34,051 nt of DNA from Ignavibacteria bacterium (GTDB lineage Bacteria; Bacteroidota; Ignavibacteria; Ignavibacteriales; Ignavibacteriaceae). The notes beneath the pieces are model-generated. The model was given only the letters and a program-made list of their open reading frames with translations, had not been told where the DNA came from and did no database searches. This document shows positions 1 through 9,991 of this stretch, one piece after another; position 1 is the first letter of the stretch; each line of letters opens with the position of its first letter. The DNA is taken from positions 1 to 34,051 of the forward strand of contig JAJTBZ010000028.1 in the NCBI GenBank assembly GCA_021286645.1. The letters are read 5' to 3'. The position numbers and the translations under genes are program-made.

Positions 1-1
1 A

Positions 2-487
2 TTGGGTACCCAAAAACTGTATCGCTTCATCGATAACAATCCTTTAATTGAATTCCACCCACAGGAATATGTGAATGATCCATTTGTGGTCGCTCAAAAC
101 AAAAAAATGGTGGCTATAAACTCCGCTATTGAGGTTGATATTACCGGACAGGTATGCTCTGATTCAATCGGCTCTCGCTTATTCAGCGGATTTGGTGGAC
201 AAGTGGATTTTATTCGCGGTGCATCACGGTCAGATGGCGGAAAACCAATTATTGCCCTGCCTGCAACAACAAAGGAAGATACTATATCACGTATTGTGAC
301 TACACTAAAGCCTGGGGCTGGTGTCGTTACCAATCGTGCCGATGTGCACTATGTTGTTACGGAATATGGCGTGGCTGATTTGTTTGGCAAGTCAATCCGT
401 GAAAGAGTAAAGGCGATGGTTGGAATAGCCCATCCAAAATTCCGGGAAGAATTAGAGGCATACGCCAAGAAAAATAATTATTTATAG
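2..487 (+). CDS. Acetyl-CoA hydrolase / CoA-transferase family protein, C-terminal part (5' end outside window)
   Basis: This is the last 161 codons of a gene that enters from the left edge; the frame is open to position 2, so the TTG there is not a real start. The fragment matches the C-terminal domain of the acetyl-CoA hydrolase / 4-hydroxybutyrate or succinyl-CoA:acetate CoA-transferase family (about 430 residues when whole). Visible family blocks are GTQKLYRFIDNN, the VDITGQVCSDSIG stretch, a glycine-rich GFGGQVDFIRGA loop that helps form the CoA site, and VVTEYGVADLFGKSIRERVKA near the end. The catalytic glutamate lies upstream and cannot be checked. The enzymes move CoA between acyl groups and acetate in the cytoplasm. 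The substrate cannot be assigned from this fragment. The next gene starts two bases after the stop codon begins its trailing base, so the two are probably co-transcribed. Confidence 0.9.
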   Translation: MGTQKLYRFIDNNPLIEFHPQEYVNDPFVVAQNKKMVAINSAIEVDITGQVCSDSIGSRLFSGFGGQVDFIRGASRSDGGKPIIALPATTKEDTISRIVTTLKPGAGVVTNRADVHYVVTEYGVADLFGKSIRERVKAMVGIAHPKFREELEAYAKKNNYL

Positions 488-488
488 C

Positions 489-1190
489 ATGATTGGCATT
501 ATTGGCGATATTCATGGATGCTTCTACACCTTGCAAAGGTTGGTTGGAGCAATCAGGGATAAGTATTCTGAAATTGACTTATATTGTGTTGGTGATCTTG
601 TTGATCGGGGTAATTTTTCCGACAAGGTGATTCAATATTGCATGGAGCAATCAATTCTACCGGTATTAGGTAATCACGATTGCATGTTCATGTATGCATT
701 TGAATATCCTAAACACCCCTATCGTGAAACCTGGGTCGCTAATGGAAACATAAGGACTCTTGAGGCATATGCCAAGAATGCAGAAGTGTTGAATTCGCAT
801 ATCAATTTTCTAAAAAAATTACCTCTTTTTTATAACCTGCGTGATTGTTTTATCAGTCACGCGGGTATTTCTGTTTTATTTGAAGAAAAGCTGCACGATG
901 CTCACTGCTGGGATAATACCGAATGGGAAGTCTTTATTGCAGATCGTATGCACCAGGAAGTCGGAGTGTTGTGGAACCGCACTGCTTTAATGAATATCGG
1001 TAAATTGCAAATTATTGGGCATACGAAACATACGCAGGTAACTGCTGCCAAAAGAGCCAATGCGCTGTATATCGATACCGGAGTATATATAGGCAACGCT
1101 TTGAGTTGCGTAATAATAAATAATAACGAGCATGTTGATACTATTGCTGTTCAAACTGCCCCTCGTGATATTATGCCTTATATAGGTTAA
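489..1190 (+). CDS. PPP-family metallophosphoesterase (serine/threonine phosphatase / ApaH-like)
   Basis: 233 residues with the full calcineurin-like metal-binding signature: GDIHG at 6-10 (D7, H9), GDLVDRG at 35-41 (D36, R40), GNHD at 61-64, SHAG at 123-126 and GHTKH at 177-181. These residues build a two-metal centre, as in bacterial PrpA-type protein phosphatases and in the related Ap4A hydrolases. There is no signal peptide or membrane segment, so it acts in the cytoplasm. The ATG lies one base after the stop of the CoA-transferase gene, which suggests translational coupling. The sequence does not decide between a protein phosphatase and a dinucleoside-polyphosphate hydrolase; the family-level call is secure. 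It is complete and of normal length. Confidence 0.88.
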   Translation: MIGIIGDIHGCFYTLQRLVGAIRDKYSEIDLYCVGDLVDRGNFSDKVIQYCMEQSILPVLGNHDCMFMYAFEYPKHPYRETWVANGNIRTLEAYAKNAEVLNSHINFLKKLPLFYNLRDCFISHAGISVLFEEKLHDAHCWDNTEWEVFIADRMHQEVGVLWNRTALMNIGKLQIIGHTKHTQVTAAKRANALYIDTGVYIGNALSCVIINNNEHVDTIAVQTAPRDIMPYIG

Positions 1191-1326
1191 AAAAAATCAG
1201 GCATAAAAATATGCTTTGTCAGCCCTAATGAAAATTCTTATTTTAGAGTCCGGTTTAGCCATTTTTTCATAAATTTTGAGGTTTTTTTTATCGATAGTTG
1301 CTACAATCTAGTTAATCCCGTTCAAA

Positions 1327-4300
1327 TTGGCATTACGAAACGGGGAATCAATAAGAAAAGATTCTGATAGAGTGAAGAAAACGAGTAAACCCGGGCTCAA
1401 TCGCGTTGTCGGCTCAGCAGGCATCCTTTTTGCCTTTCCAGTCTTAATTTTATCGATTTTTGGGTTCAGTTCTCCTGAATATCATTCTGGAGATCCGTCA
1501 TTTTGGATTCAGGAATTTCTCAACCTGAATGCACCGCAACCGCTACAGAACCAGAATATCGCGTCAGGTGATTCTCTTGGCACCCAGCCAAGTCAGGGCA
1601 CTGGTCTGCCGTTACTTTCAGATTCGCTTTTTGCTGAGAAAAAGAATACCGATAGCAGTCAATCTGCAATAAAAAGTGTTGACTCCGTTGGGCAAAAGGC
1701 TACACTTCCGCTGATAAAAATCAACCCTGATCAAATTGGTCTTCGGTCTTTTACACCGCTGTTAGATAGTATAAAAAAGGAAGTGGCAAAACGGTTTGGG
1801 AAACAGGGCACTGTAGATTCTATTTTAGCGGTTCAGGATTCTTTGCGCAAAATGGATACAATGAAAATTGACAGGGCCAAACTTGATTCTACTGCCCGTC
1901 TGAAATACTTGAAGTATAAGCCAAAAGATTCATACACACTTTCCATGTACACCCCGTATAATTCGAAGTTTTTCGCTACACCTTCACAGAAAAAACGAAC
2001 AATCGAAATCGATTCTACCGGCAAGTATGTGGTTATTAAGGATAAAGTAGGAGATCAAAAAGTAAAGTACCCTCTACGGTTTACCCTTGATGAGTACATA
2101 GCTATGAAACTAAAAACACATGATGAAGAGGCATGGGATAAATTAGTTTCCAAGTACGAACTGAAAGATGGGAAAAGGGATTTAGGGAACCTGATTAAGG
2201 ATATTACCGATATTGAAATACCTTTACCCAGTGTGGGGGTGTTAAGTATATTCGGTACACCTAAAATTAAATTAAATATTAGTGGTTCGGTCGATATTCA
2301 TGCAGCATGGCGCAATGAAACAACCGAGGGTGTAACTGCTTCGGGCTTGGGTAACTCACGAAATGAACCTGATTTTAAGCAGCAGGTTCAAATCAACGTT
2401 GATGGAACTATTGGCGACAAACTTCATATTTCTGCTGACTGGAACACTGAACGGACCTTCGAATACGAAAATCAGTTGAAAATTAAATATACCGGGTATG
2501 AGGATGAAATAGTTCAAAGCGTGGAAGCTGGTAACGTATCGTTACAGGGAGCCTCGCTTGTCGGAAGTTCTGATGCGTTGTTTGGTGTGAAAGCAGCTTT
2601 TCAATTGGGTCCGTTGACATTAACTGCTGTTGCTTCACAGAAAAAAGGTGAAACGAAAGAAAAAGAATTATCCGGAGGTGCCTCCTCGGCTAAGTTTACA
2701 ATTCACCCCAATGAATACCGCATGAATAAGTTCTTCGTTGATACAATCTATGCAGGAACTACACTCAATATATTCAATAACCGCTATGGTAAAGCAGAGC
2801 CGGTAGTATATGAAGCACTGGTAATCCGTGATATAGAAGTTTGGAAATCAGTTCAACAGACTACGCAAGTTGCTGATTTACGTGAGGGTATAGCCTATTT
2901 TGGATTGCCACCAGTAGTTACCGGGTCAAAATATAACGACTCATACAGAAATAGCAATCAAATAGTGACCGGTGAAATTGTACGTGGCCGATTCCGGCGA
3001 CTTACTGTGGGAGATGAATATACTGTTGATGTCAATACAGGGTTTATAACATTAAAATCTGAACCTTTAGCAGATGATATTATTGCCGTGGCCTATAAAA
3101 TTAATGGGACCGATGGAACTGGCTTGACTTATGGTGAATTTACAGCGAGCCAAACTGATAAAAATACCCTACTGGTACTAAAGCTCGTGAAGCCTGCAAA
3201 CCTTCAACCTGACTATCAGGCATGGAAGCTCATGTTGAAAAATTCATATAGTTTGGGTGTCTCTCAGGTAAAACAGGATGGATTCAAACTTGATATTCTG
3301 TATCAGGCAGATGGAACTGATCCGCAGAATTCACTTGGCGGTGTTCGACTTTTACAGGCTTTTGGATTTGATAATTCCGGTCCTAACAGAACTGGCGGTC
3401 CGGACGGAGTATTTGATTTTGAAGATCGTTTTATTAATCGTGACCTTGGCGAAATTATGTTTCCGGTACTTGAGCCATTTGGACGCGATTTGCCTTCGTC
3501 AATTCCCCGTGCCGATGAGTTACGATTTACTACTCTCTATACAAAAGATAAAACTACGGCTCTGAATCTTGATGCGGCTAAAAACAAGTTTGTAATTCAG
3601 GGCGAATCCGCTGGCTCTCGTTCAAGCTCGTATGATATAGGCTTTAACGTTGTAGAAAATTCCGTAAAAGTTCTGTTAAATGGCAGAGAACTGACAAATG
3701 GCGTAGATTACTCTGTCGATTATTCGATGGGTAAACTAACTATTAAAAATGATGCTGCTCTCAGTCCGGGGGCAAACTTAAAAATATCCTACGAAGAAAA
3801 CGATCTGTTCCAAATGGCCTCTAAATCCTTGTTTGGATTGCGGGGAATGTTTGATATATCGCGCCAAACAAAACTTGGTTTCACATATTTAACATTATCT
3901 CAGCAGACCCTGAGTGATAAGGTTCGTATAGGCGAAGAACCTATTTCCAATACAATTTACGGTATTGACTTTACCACACAGGGAGATTTGCCGTTCCTGA
4001 CCAGATGGCTGGATAAGATTATATCCACCAAAGAGATGTCAACATTTGCAATTCGTGCTGAAGCTGCAATGATGAATCCGAATCCGAATACAAAAACTTC
4101 TTCCATTACTTCGGATAATTCCAGCAGCATTGCATATATCGATGATTTTGAATCAAGCAAGAAAACAATACCGATTGGTATCGGGTACACTTCCTGGCAC
4201 GATGTTAGTCCACCCGCATTGATGTATCCGGAAATAAATGCGTTAGATAATATCACAAAAATGAATTTTAAAGCCAAGACCTACTGGTACAATGTACTCC

Positions 4301-7300
4301 CTTACAGCGGTGTTCAGGTACGAGATATTTGGCCGCAACGTAAAGTTGCCTCAACAGATCAAAATGTAACGGTACTTGACTTTGTTGTTGACCCTGACCT
4401 TGATAAACGGGGGCAGTATAACTACACGCCCGATAAGAGTGGTAAGCAAAAACGGTGGGGCGGCATGATGAAACTGCTTTCCAGTACTGCAAGCAACCTT
4501 AACTCAGATAAATATGATTATATAGAATTTTGGGGTAATGTAGCTGAAGCACCGTCTGGCGCTAAACTTTATATTGATATGGGTGAAATTAGTGAAAACG
4601 TCTATCCATATACTAACTTGTATGGCAAACCTCATACGGAAGATACATTAGGTAATCAGTTGCTTCAACCAGGCCTCGATATCGGTTTGGATATGATGAG
4701 TGATGCTCAGGAACGGGCTGCACATCCGGATGCTGTTGATCAAAATGATCCGAGCGGCGATAATTTTTCTTATTCTGCCGGAAACTACGAGAACATTAAT
4801 GGTACTGAAGGAAATGGCGTTAACACTGACGCGGGCAGAATTCCCGATACAGAAGATTTGAATTTGAATGGTAGCCTGGATATGACAAATTCGTACTTCG
4901 TTTTCGAAGTGCCGCTTGATACGAACAGGGCTACAAATAAATATATCGTTGGAGGGCAAAACAACTGGCGCCTGTACCGAATACCTCTTACTGATTTTAA
5001 GCAAAGAGTTGGTAACCCGAGTTTGAATAACGTACGAACGATACGTTTGTACACGTATAACAATACCGAAAGGGTACACCTTCGTTTAACTGAGTTAAAT
5101 ATCGTTGGTAATCAATGGTTGGCTGTTGAGACTGATACTGCAAATCCTCATTTAAAGCTTTCAGTGGTAAGTGTCGAAGATAACCCAGAATATATCAGCC
5201 CGGGCGGTGTACAGCGGGAACGTGACAGAACACGTCCCGATGTGGAAATATACCGTAATGAACAGTCGTTAAGTATGACATTCACAAATGTTGCTGATGG
5301 ACAGAGGAGCATGGCGGTAAAATCTCTTGTACCACGCACCCTTGATGTATTTAATTATAGTCAGATGAAGTTATTTATTCATACCGATTATAATACAGGC
5401 CCTTCATCTTTGGCCTACTATGTAGATGAGAACCATTATAATACCGATGTATTTTTCCGCTTCGGTACTGACACTGGAAATTATTATGAATACCGGCAGC
5501 CGTTACAGGAAAACCCATTTGATAACAACTGGAGCGAAATTTCAATAGACTTTAAGCAGATATCTGCACTGAAAAATACCCGGAATGATGCAAAGACTGA
5601 ATATAAAGTAGAGGTGCCTGGTAAACCTGGCCATTACTATGTAATTAAGGGAAATCCTGCGTTAACCCAGATATCTCAATTTTGGGTTGGTATTATTAAC
5701 AGACCGGATTCTGATCCGGTGAATCAACGGCCAATTTCAGGAACAATTTGGGTTAATGAACTTCGTGTAATTGGTGCAGATAATACCAAAGGGTGGGCGT
5801 ATAATGGAGCCCTCTCGCTTAAAATGGCTGATCTGATGAGTCTTAACTATACGTATTCCAGGCAGGATCCGTTCTTCCACCGGCTAAATGATCGCTTTGG
5901 TACACGAAACGAATCTGTTAGCTGGGGCTTCTCTGCTGATGTAGATTTTCTGAAGCTGATTCCTACCGAGGATAAAGAAAATGTTTTGCGTTTAAGCTAT
6001 TCACATACCGAGGGTATTGGCAAACCGCTATATTTGCCGGGTACGGATGTGAAAGTAAGCGAATCAGTTACTTTAACTAAGCTTCAGTTAATGCAGAGTG
6101 GCATGTCGGAAGAGATGGCCGGCAAATTAGCGCAACAAATTCAAACGAATAGTGAAACAATTAATATTTCTGATAGTTGGACGGCTCCGACAATAAAGAT
6201 GAAAATTCCTTCCAATTACTGGCTCATCCGTGACACCTGGAATAGTACCTCATTTAGTTTTAATTATAATAAAACGTATGGGAGGAATCCAACAACAGAA
6301 GACGCCCGGACCTGGATGTGGAATGCAAGCATGAATTATAGTTTGGCGATTAGTCCGGATTATTCATTTACTCCTGCTGATTTGCCGATATTAAGCTATA
6401 TCTATGGAATATTTCCTGAATATAAATCCCATAAAATTTATTTCTTACCACAATCATTTACATTTTCCGTTAATGCACGCAGATCAAGGTCATATACCAC
6501 CAGCAGGAAGACGGATTTTGCAGATTCAAGAACGGCCGTTATGCGTGATTTTGGTACAACCAGAAATATGGGTATTAACTGGAAGGTTACGGAAGCAGGT
6601 TTTTGGAATATATCCATCAACTACTCAAATAGTTTTGCTTCGTCTTTATTGTATGTCGAAACTGATTCTTCTGATCAGCAGAGAAGAGAAAGTGCAATCT
6701 GGAAGAAAATTTTAACCTCGGCGTTTTTTGGAAAAGATTATCAATACGCTCAAAACTTTGACTTTAGAACGGCGCCACAATTACCAGATTTCTGGGGATT
6801 GAATAAAAATGTCAGCCTGACAGCCGGGTATCAGGCTCAGTATAACTGGAATAATAATCTGAATCAACCGGAAAGAGGCCGCTCAATTGGCGTTACAAGC
6901 GGTATCACATTAGGTTTAAATCTTAAATTTAAGGCCATGCTCGAACCTATATTTGGTGATGGAAACAGCCCTTCCGTCAGTATGGATAGGGGAGGAAGGC
7001 CGCTTGGTGAAACTACTACGGTTGCCTATCAGGATACCGGCAGCGCGAAGGGGAAGGACACTTCTAATAAGTTCTTTTCACGCCTGATGGCAATTCAAAA
7101 TCTTTGGGCTGCAGTAAAAGGCCTGGGCCGTGCCGTCTTTGTTGATTACGAGAATATCCGGATTAATTATTCAAATAAAAGTCAGTTCTCTGCCAATGGT
7201 ATCCGTGCCGAAGGATCGGGCTTTTCTAATATGTTTACTATTAAATCAGATTACTCTGCTGCTCCATCCAGGCAGTTTATGCTCGGCTTAAGTCAGTATC

Positions 7301-8337
7301 CGGGGCCGCGGTCGGTAAATACTGAAGGTCTGCAGGACAATATTTCTTACGCGAATAATGTTGATTTTGCAACATCAAAACCTCTTTGGGAAGGTGCACG
7401 TTTAGAAATTAACTGGAAAACGGGTTGGTCCCAGAGTGATTCCAGAATTTATCGTTCTGATGAAAAGGGAACGCTTTCTTTGGTTAGTCAAACACAGACG
7501 GGAACACTGTCACGCTCATTCTTTTCCTTACCTCCTGTTTTCATATTTTCATCGTTCAGATCGGGAATAAAGAGAGTGAACGAGCTCCATACGCAATCAA
7601 ACAAAAGCCTTTCTGATGCGTTCGTTGAAGGATTTGAATCGCTTCCCTGGTTTAATCAGGTTGGTTTCATGAAGAATATGGCCAAATATATGCCGCGAGC
7701 CAACTGGCGTTTCAACTGGGATGGTCTGGAAAAATTCTCCATATTCAAATCATTTGCCAAGCGTGTTTCGGTCGATCATTCATATAATTCCGATTATAGC
7801 GAAGGATGGAAGTTGAATCAGGATGGTAACCGAGAAATAACATCTCAAAAAGTAACTTATGGTTTTCAACCTCTCGTTGGCGTGAATATAACTTTTAATG
7901 ATTTATGGTCGGGTAATTTCTCTGGTAATGTTAAATACTCTACAAGAAGCGGCTTCGATCTGGCTACTACAACGAATAATATTACTGAAGATTTTTCCAA
8001 GGATTTAGGAATTACTCTTAGTTTTGCCAAGTCCGGATTCGAAATTCCCATGTTCGGGCTTTCTCTTAAAAATGATGTTGAAATATCAATCGCTTTTACA
8101 AGTACACACACTTCGCTCATTCAATATGATATGACCAATTTTACGGAAAATGGAATTCCTCAGAATGGCTCAATAAAAACATCGCTTGAACCGCGTGTGA
8201 AATATGTTATGAGTTCCCGTGTGAATGTATCTTTCTATTACAAACGCACTACAACCGAACCCGAAGGAGCTTCAAAAGTGCCGCCTACAACAACAAATGA
8301 AGCTGGTTTGGATGTTCGTATAGCTATTCAACCATAG
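1327..8337 (+). CDS. sprA: SprA/Sov-type T9SS outer-membrane translocon protein
   Basis: A 2336-codon frame, close to the size of known SprA proteins (about 2400 residues in Flavobacterium). SprA forms the very large outer-membrane beta-barrel through which type IX secretion cargo leaves the cell. Residues 24-48 are a hydrophobic export segment after a basic start, followed by a Ser/Gln-rich linker. Family features include the YIDDFES stretch near residue 937, repeated short beta-rich segments of the DYSVDYSMGKLTIKND kind, many alternating aromatic strands towards the C-terminus, and an end in AGLDVRIAIQP. The start is uncertain: TTG at 1327 is the first candidate after an in-frame TAG at 1309, and GTG at 1372 (residue 16) is the alternative; neither has a clear Shine-Dalgarno site. 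No other T9SS component gene is adjacent. The identification is from remembered family features, but length and layout leave little alternative. Confidence 0.93.
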   Translation: MALRNGESIRKDSDRVKKTSKPGLNRVVGSAGILFAFPVLILSIFGFSSPEYHSGDPSFWIQEFLNLNAPQPLQNQNIASGDSLGTQPSQGTGLPLLSDSLFAEKKNTDSSQSAIKSVDSVGQKATLPLIKINPDQIGLRSFTPLLDSIKKEVAKRFGKQGTVDSILAVQDSLRKMDTMKIDRAKLDSTARLKYLKYKPKDSYTLSMYTPYNSKFFATPSQKKRTIEIDSTGKYVVIKDKVGDQKVKYPLRFTLDEYIAMKLKTHDEEAWDKLVSKYELKDGKRDLGNLIKDITDIEIPLPSVGVLSIFGTPKIKLNISGSVDIHAAWRNETTEGVTASGLGNSRNEPDFKQQVQINVDGTIGDKLHISADWNTERTFEYENQLKIKYTGYEDEIVQSVEAGNVSLQGASLVGSSDALFGVKAAFQLGPLTLTAVASQKKGETKEKELSGGASSAKFTIHPNEYRMNKFFVDTIYAGTTLNIFNNRYGKAEPVVYEALVIRDIEVWKSVQQTTQVADLREGIAYFGLPPVVTGSKYNDSYRNSNQIVTGEIVRGRFRRLTVGDEYTVDVNTGFITLKSEPLADDIIAVAYKINGTDGTGLTYGEFTASQTDKNTLLVLKLVKPANLQPDYQAWKLMLKNSYSLGVSQVKQDGFKLDILYQADGTDPQNSLGGVRLLQAFGFDNSGPNRTGGPDGVFDFEDRFINRDLGEIMFPVLEPFGRDLPSSIPRADELRFTTLYTKDKTTALNLDAAKNKFVIQGESAGSRSSSYDIGFNVVENSVKVLLNGRELTNGVDYSVDYSMGKLTIKNDAALSPGANLKISYEENDLFQMASKSLFGLRGMFDISRQTKLGFTYLTLSQQTLSDKVRIGEEPISNTIYGIDFTTQGDLPFLTRWLDKIISTKEMSTFAIRAEAAMMNPNPNTKTSSITSDNSSSIAYIDDFESSKKTIPIGIGYTSWHDVSPPALMYPEINALDNITKMNFKAKTYWYNVLPYSGVQVRDIWPQRKVASTDQNVTVLDFVVDPDLDKRGQYNYTPDKSGKQKRWGGMMKLLSSTASNLNSDKYDYIEFWGNVAEAPSGAKLYIDMGEISENVYPYTNLYGKPHTEDTLGNQLLQPGLDIGLDMMSDAQERAAHPDAVDQNDPSGDNFSYSAGNYENINGTEGNGVNTDAGRIPDTEDLNLNGSLDMTNSYFVFEVPLDTNRATNKYIVGGQNNWRLYRIPLTDFKQRVGNPSLNNVRTIRLYTYNNTERVHLRLTELNIVGNQWLAVETDTANPHLKLSVVSVEDNPEYISPGGVQRERDRTRPDVEIYRNEQSLSMTFTNVADGQRSMAVKSLVPRTLDVFNYSQMKLFIHTDYNTGPSSLAYYVDENHYNTDVFFRFGTDTGNYYEYRQPLQENPFDNNWSEISIDFKQISALKNTRNDAKTEYKVEVPGKPGHYYVIKGNPALTQISQFWVGIINRPDSDPVNQRPISGTIWVNELRVIGADNTKGWAYNGALSLKMADLMSLNYTYSRQDPFFHRLNDRFGTRNESVSWGFSADVDFLKLIPTEDKENVLRLSYSHTEGIGKPLYLPGTDVKVSESVTLTKLQLMQSGMSEEMAGKLAQQIQTNSETINISDSWTAPTIKMKIPSNYWLIRDTWNSTSFSFNYNKTYGRNPTTEDARTWMWNASMNYSLAISPDYSFTPADLPILSYIYGIFPEYKSHKIYFLPQSFTFSVNARRSRSYTTSRKTDFADSRTAVMRDFGTTRNMGINWKVTEAGFWNISINYSNSFASSLLYVETDSSDQQRRESAIWKKILTSAFFGKDYQYAQNFDFRTAPQLPDFWGLNKNVSLTAGYQAQYNWNNNLNQPERGRSIGVTSGITLGLNLKFKAMLEPIFGDGNSPSVSMDRGGRPLGETTTVAYQDTGSAKGKDTSNKFFSRLMAIQNLWAAVKGLGRAVFVDYENIRINYSNKSQFSANGIRAEGSGFSNMFTIKSDYSAAPSRQFMLGLSQYPGPRSVNTEGLQDNISYANNVDFATSKPLWEGARLEINWKTGWSQSDSRIYRSDEKGTLSLVSQTQTGTLSRSFFSLPPVFIFSSFRSGIKRVNELHTQSNKSLSDAFVEGFESLPWFNQVGFMKNMAKYMPRANWRFNWDGLEKFSIFKSFAKRVSVDHSYNSDYSEGWKLNQDGNREITSQKVTYGFQPLVGVNITFNDLWSGNFSGNVKYSTRSGFDLATTTNNITEDFSKDLGITLSFAKSGFEIPMFGLSLKNDVEISIAFTSTHTSLIQYDMTNFTENGIPQNGSIKTSLEPRVKYVMSSRVNVSFYYKRTTTEPEGASKVPPTTTNEAGLDVRIAIQP

Positions 8338-8344
8338 TTTTTGG

Positions 8345-8419
8345 TGGCTGTAACTGCATTGAATAATACCGAAGATTGAATTCGGGTTATAGAGAAAAAA
8401 TTAATTGCAGTTACAGCCA
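8345..8419. repeat. 14-bp perfect inverted repeat around a 47-nt loop, downstream of sprA
   Basis: TGGCTGTAACTGCA at 8345-8358 is exactly complementary to TGCAGTTACAGCCA at 8406-8419. Inside the loop CCGAA and TTCGG could form a second short hairpin. It starts seven bases after the sprA stop codon and is not followed by a T-run, so it is not a classical intrinsic terminator. It could be an mRNA 3'-end structure, an attenuator before dacB, or a small inverted-repeat element. I see no obvious target-site duplication. Confidence 0.7.
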
Positions 8420-8521
8420 TTCTAAAAGCTTCGTACAAATCTTTCCTAATTATTCTATAATATTTGCATTTATTCCTACGATTATTATTTTAATGAGTGA
8501 ATTTCATTCTGTCATTAATGC

Positions 8522-9991
8522 ATGTATATAACCTTGAAAACATACAAATCTGCCATTCTTAGTATATTAACATTTACTTTATCTTGTGTAGTCCTTAGTT
8601 CATCATCGGTAACAGCCCAATCCGATATACATAACACAATTAAGCTTCGACTGGATTCACTCGCACACATTCCGTTTTGGGATACGGTTTCATGTGGAAT
8701 CAGGGTTTTTGATGCAACTGAAGGAAAGCTCGTTTACGAAAACAATGCTCGCAAATTAATGCATCCGGCCTCAAACATGAAAATACTCACTACTATGACC
8801 GCGTTGCATTATTTAGGCCCCGAATATACATATAGGACAGATATCCTCCGTAAAGGAATGAGAACAGATAAAACGGTTCAGGGAGATCTGGTAGTTCGTG
8901 GTAGTGGTGATCCTGATTTTAATGAGGCAGATTTGGATTCGCTGCTCCAAATTTTACAACATGATGGAATAAAAGAATTTACCGGAAATCTTATTGCCGA
9001 TGTATCATTATTCGATTCCGTACGCTGGGGTAAAGGTTGGATGTGGGATGATGAAACCGGAAGCGATGCACCCTGGCTAACCCCTCTCAATATCGCGAAA
9101 AATTGTGTAAAAGTAACATACGTGAAACTTCCCGCCAGACAGCCGGAAATCTCAATTGTCCCAAACTACTCTTCCTGCGTCATTTTTAACGAAGTTGTTC
9201 TCGATACAGTACGAAAAATTTCAGTGTCCATCAATCGTGACGGGAATGATATGATACATAACATTTTCCATATCAGTGGACATGTCAATGATAATGATAC
9301 CATTTCGATTACTGAAGAGTTAAGCATTGTTCACCCGGCTTTGCGGTTTTTGGAGCTTGTTCGATCAAAACTTTCCAATTTGGGAATCAGAATTTTAGGA
9401 AAAGATTCTGTTTCATACGGCAAAGTTGAAACGACAGCTTTGCTTTGTGAAAAAAGCAGAAACCTTGGTGAAATCGTAATTCCATTAAATAAAGAAAGTG
9501 ATAACTTAAGTGCTGAGATGGTACTTCGATCTATACCGGCAGCACGCGGGAAATTACATATTACCGCCGCTGACGGGCTTCGATTTATCGATAGTCTCAT
9601 TTCATACTATGGAATGAATCCGGGAAATTATCGTCTGGTTGATGGTTCCGGTGCCTCACATTACAACCTTATTAGTGCGGAACTTCTGGGCAGACTTTTG
9701 GAAAACTGCTTTTACCAGGACCGAAAAGTATATGAATTGTTACGAACAAGTTTTCCCTGGGGAGGTATTGACGGTACTTTAAGGAAGCGAATGAAACAAG
9801 CTCCTCTGTTAGGGAATGTTTATGCTAAAACTGGAACAATCAGCGGGGTGAGCTCGTTATCTGGCTATCTGCATACGCCAAATAATAAGATTTATGTATT
9901 TTCAATAGTTATGCAGAATCATTTTGGAAAGTTATATCGCTGCCATGAATTGCAGGCAGAATTTTTGAGAATAATTTCGGATGCAGAGTAA
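8522..9991 (+). CDS. dacB: D-alanyl-D-alanine carboxypeptidase/endopeptidase (PBP4, peptidase S13)
   Basis: 489 residues, normal for class C PBP4. It trims D-Ala from peptidoglycan stem peptides and can cut peptide cross-links in the periplasm. An N-terminal signal sequence runs to about residue 32 (cleavage likely at VTA-QS). The active-site motifs are all present: SNMK (S84, K87), the conserved DGSGASHYN block starting at 374, and KTG at 436-438. The ATG at 8522 is preceded by a 184-base gap after sprA that holds the large inverted repeat, so a promoter for the following gene run may lie here. Its stop codon overlaps the start of the next gene by one base (TAATG), which ties cell-wall and menaquinone genes into one unit. 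The lipobox-like LSC at 20-22 makes a lipoprotein a minor alternative. Confidence 0.93.
   Translation: MYITLKTYKSAILSILTFTLSCVVLSSSSVTAQSDIHNTIKLRLDSLAHIPFWDTVSCGIRVFDATEGKLVYENNARKLMHPASNMKILTTMTALHYLGPEYTYRTDILRKGMRTDKTVQGDLVVRGSGDPDFNEADLDSLLQILQHDGIKEFTGNLIADVSLFDSVRWGKGWMWDDETGSDAPWLTPLNIAKNCVKVTYVKLPARQPEISIVPNYSSCVIFNEVVLDTVRKISVSINRDGNDMIHNIFHISGHVNDNDTISITEELSIVHPALRFLELVRSKLSNLGIRILGKDSVSYGKVETTALLCEKSRNLGEIVIPLNKESDNLSAEMVLRSIPAARGKLHITAADGLRFIDSLISYYGMNPGNYRLVDGSGASHYNLISAELLGRLLENCFYQDRKVYELLRTSFPWGGIDGTLRKRMKQAPLLGNVYAKTGTISGVSSLSGYLHTPNNKIYVFSIVMQNHFGKLYRCHELQAEFLRIISDAE

Noticed and set aside
1199-1216. 7-bp hairpin after the metallophosphoesterase gene
   Set aside because: It contains a G-T pair, is AT-rich and has no T-run on the plus strand, so it is too weak to call a terminator.
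1276-1307. TTGAGG and TACAAT as a sigma-70-like promoter before sprA
   Set aside because: The spacing is 20 bases, outside the usual range, and this group uses a different promoter consensus.
4648-5079. 143-codon minus-strand frame inside sprA (and several shorter ones)
   Set aside because: All lie wholly within the sprA frame, have no ribosome-binding sites and no recognisable protein features.
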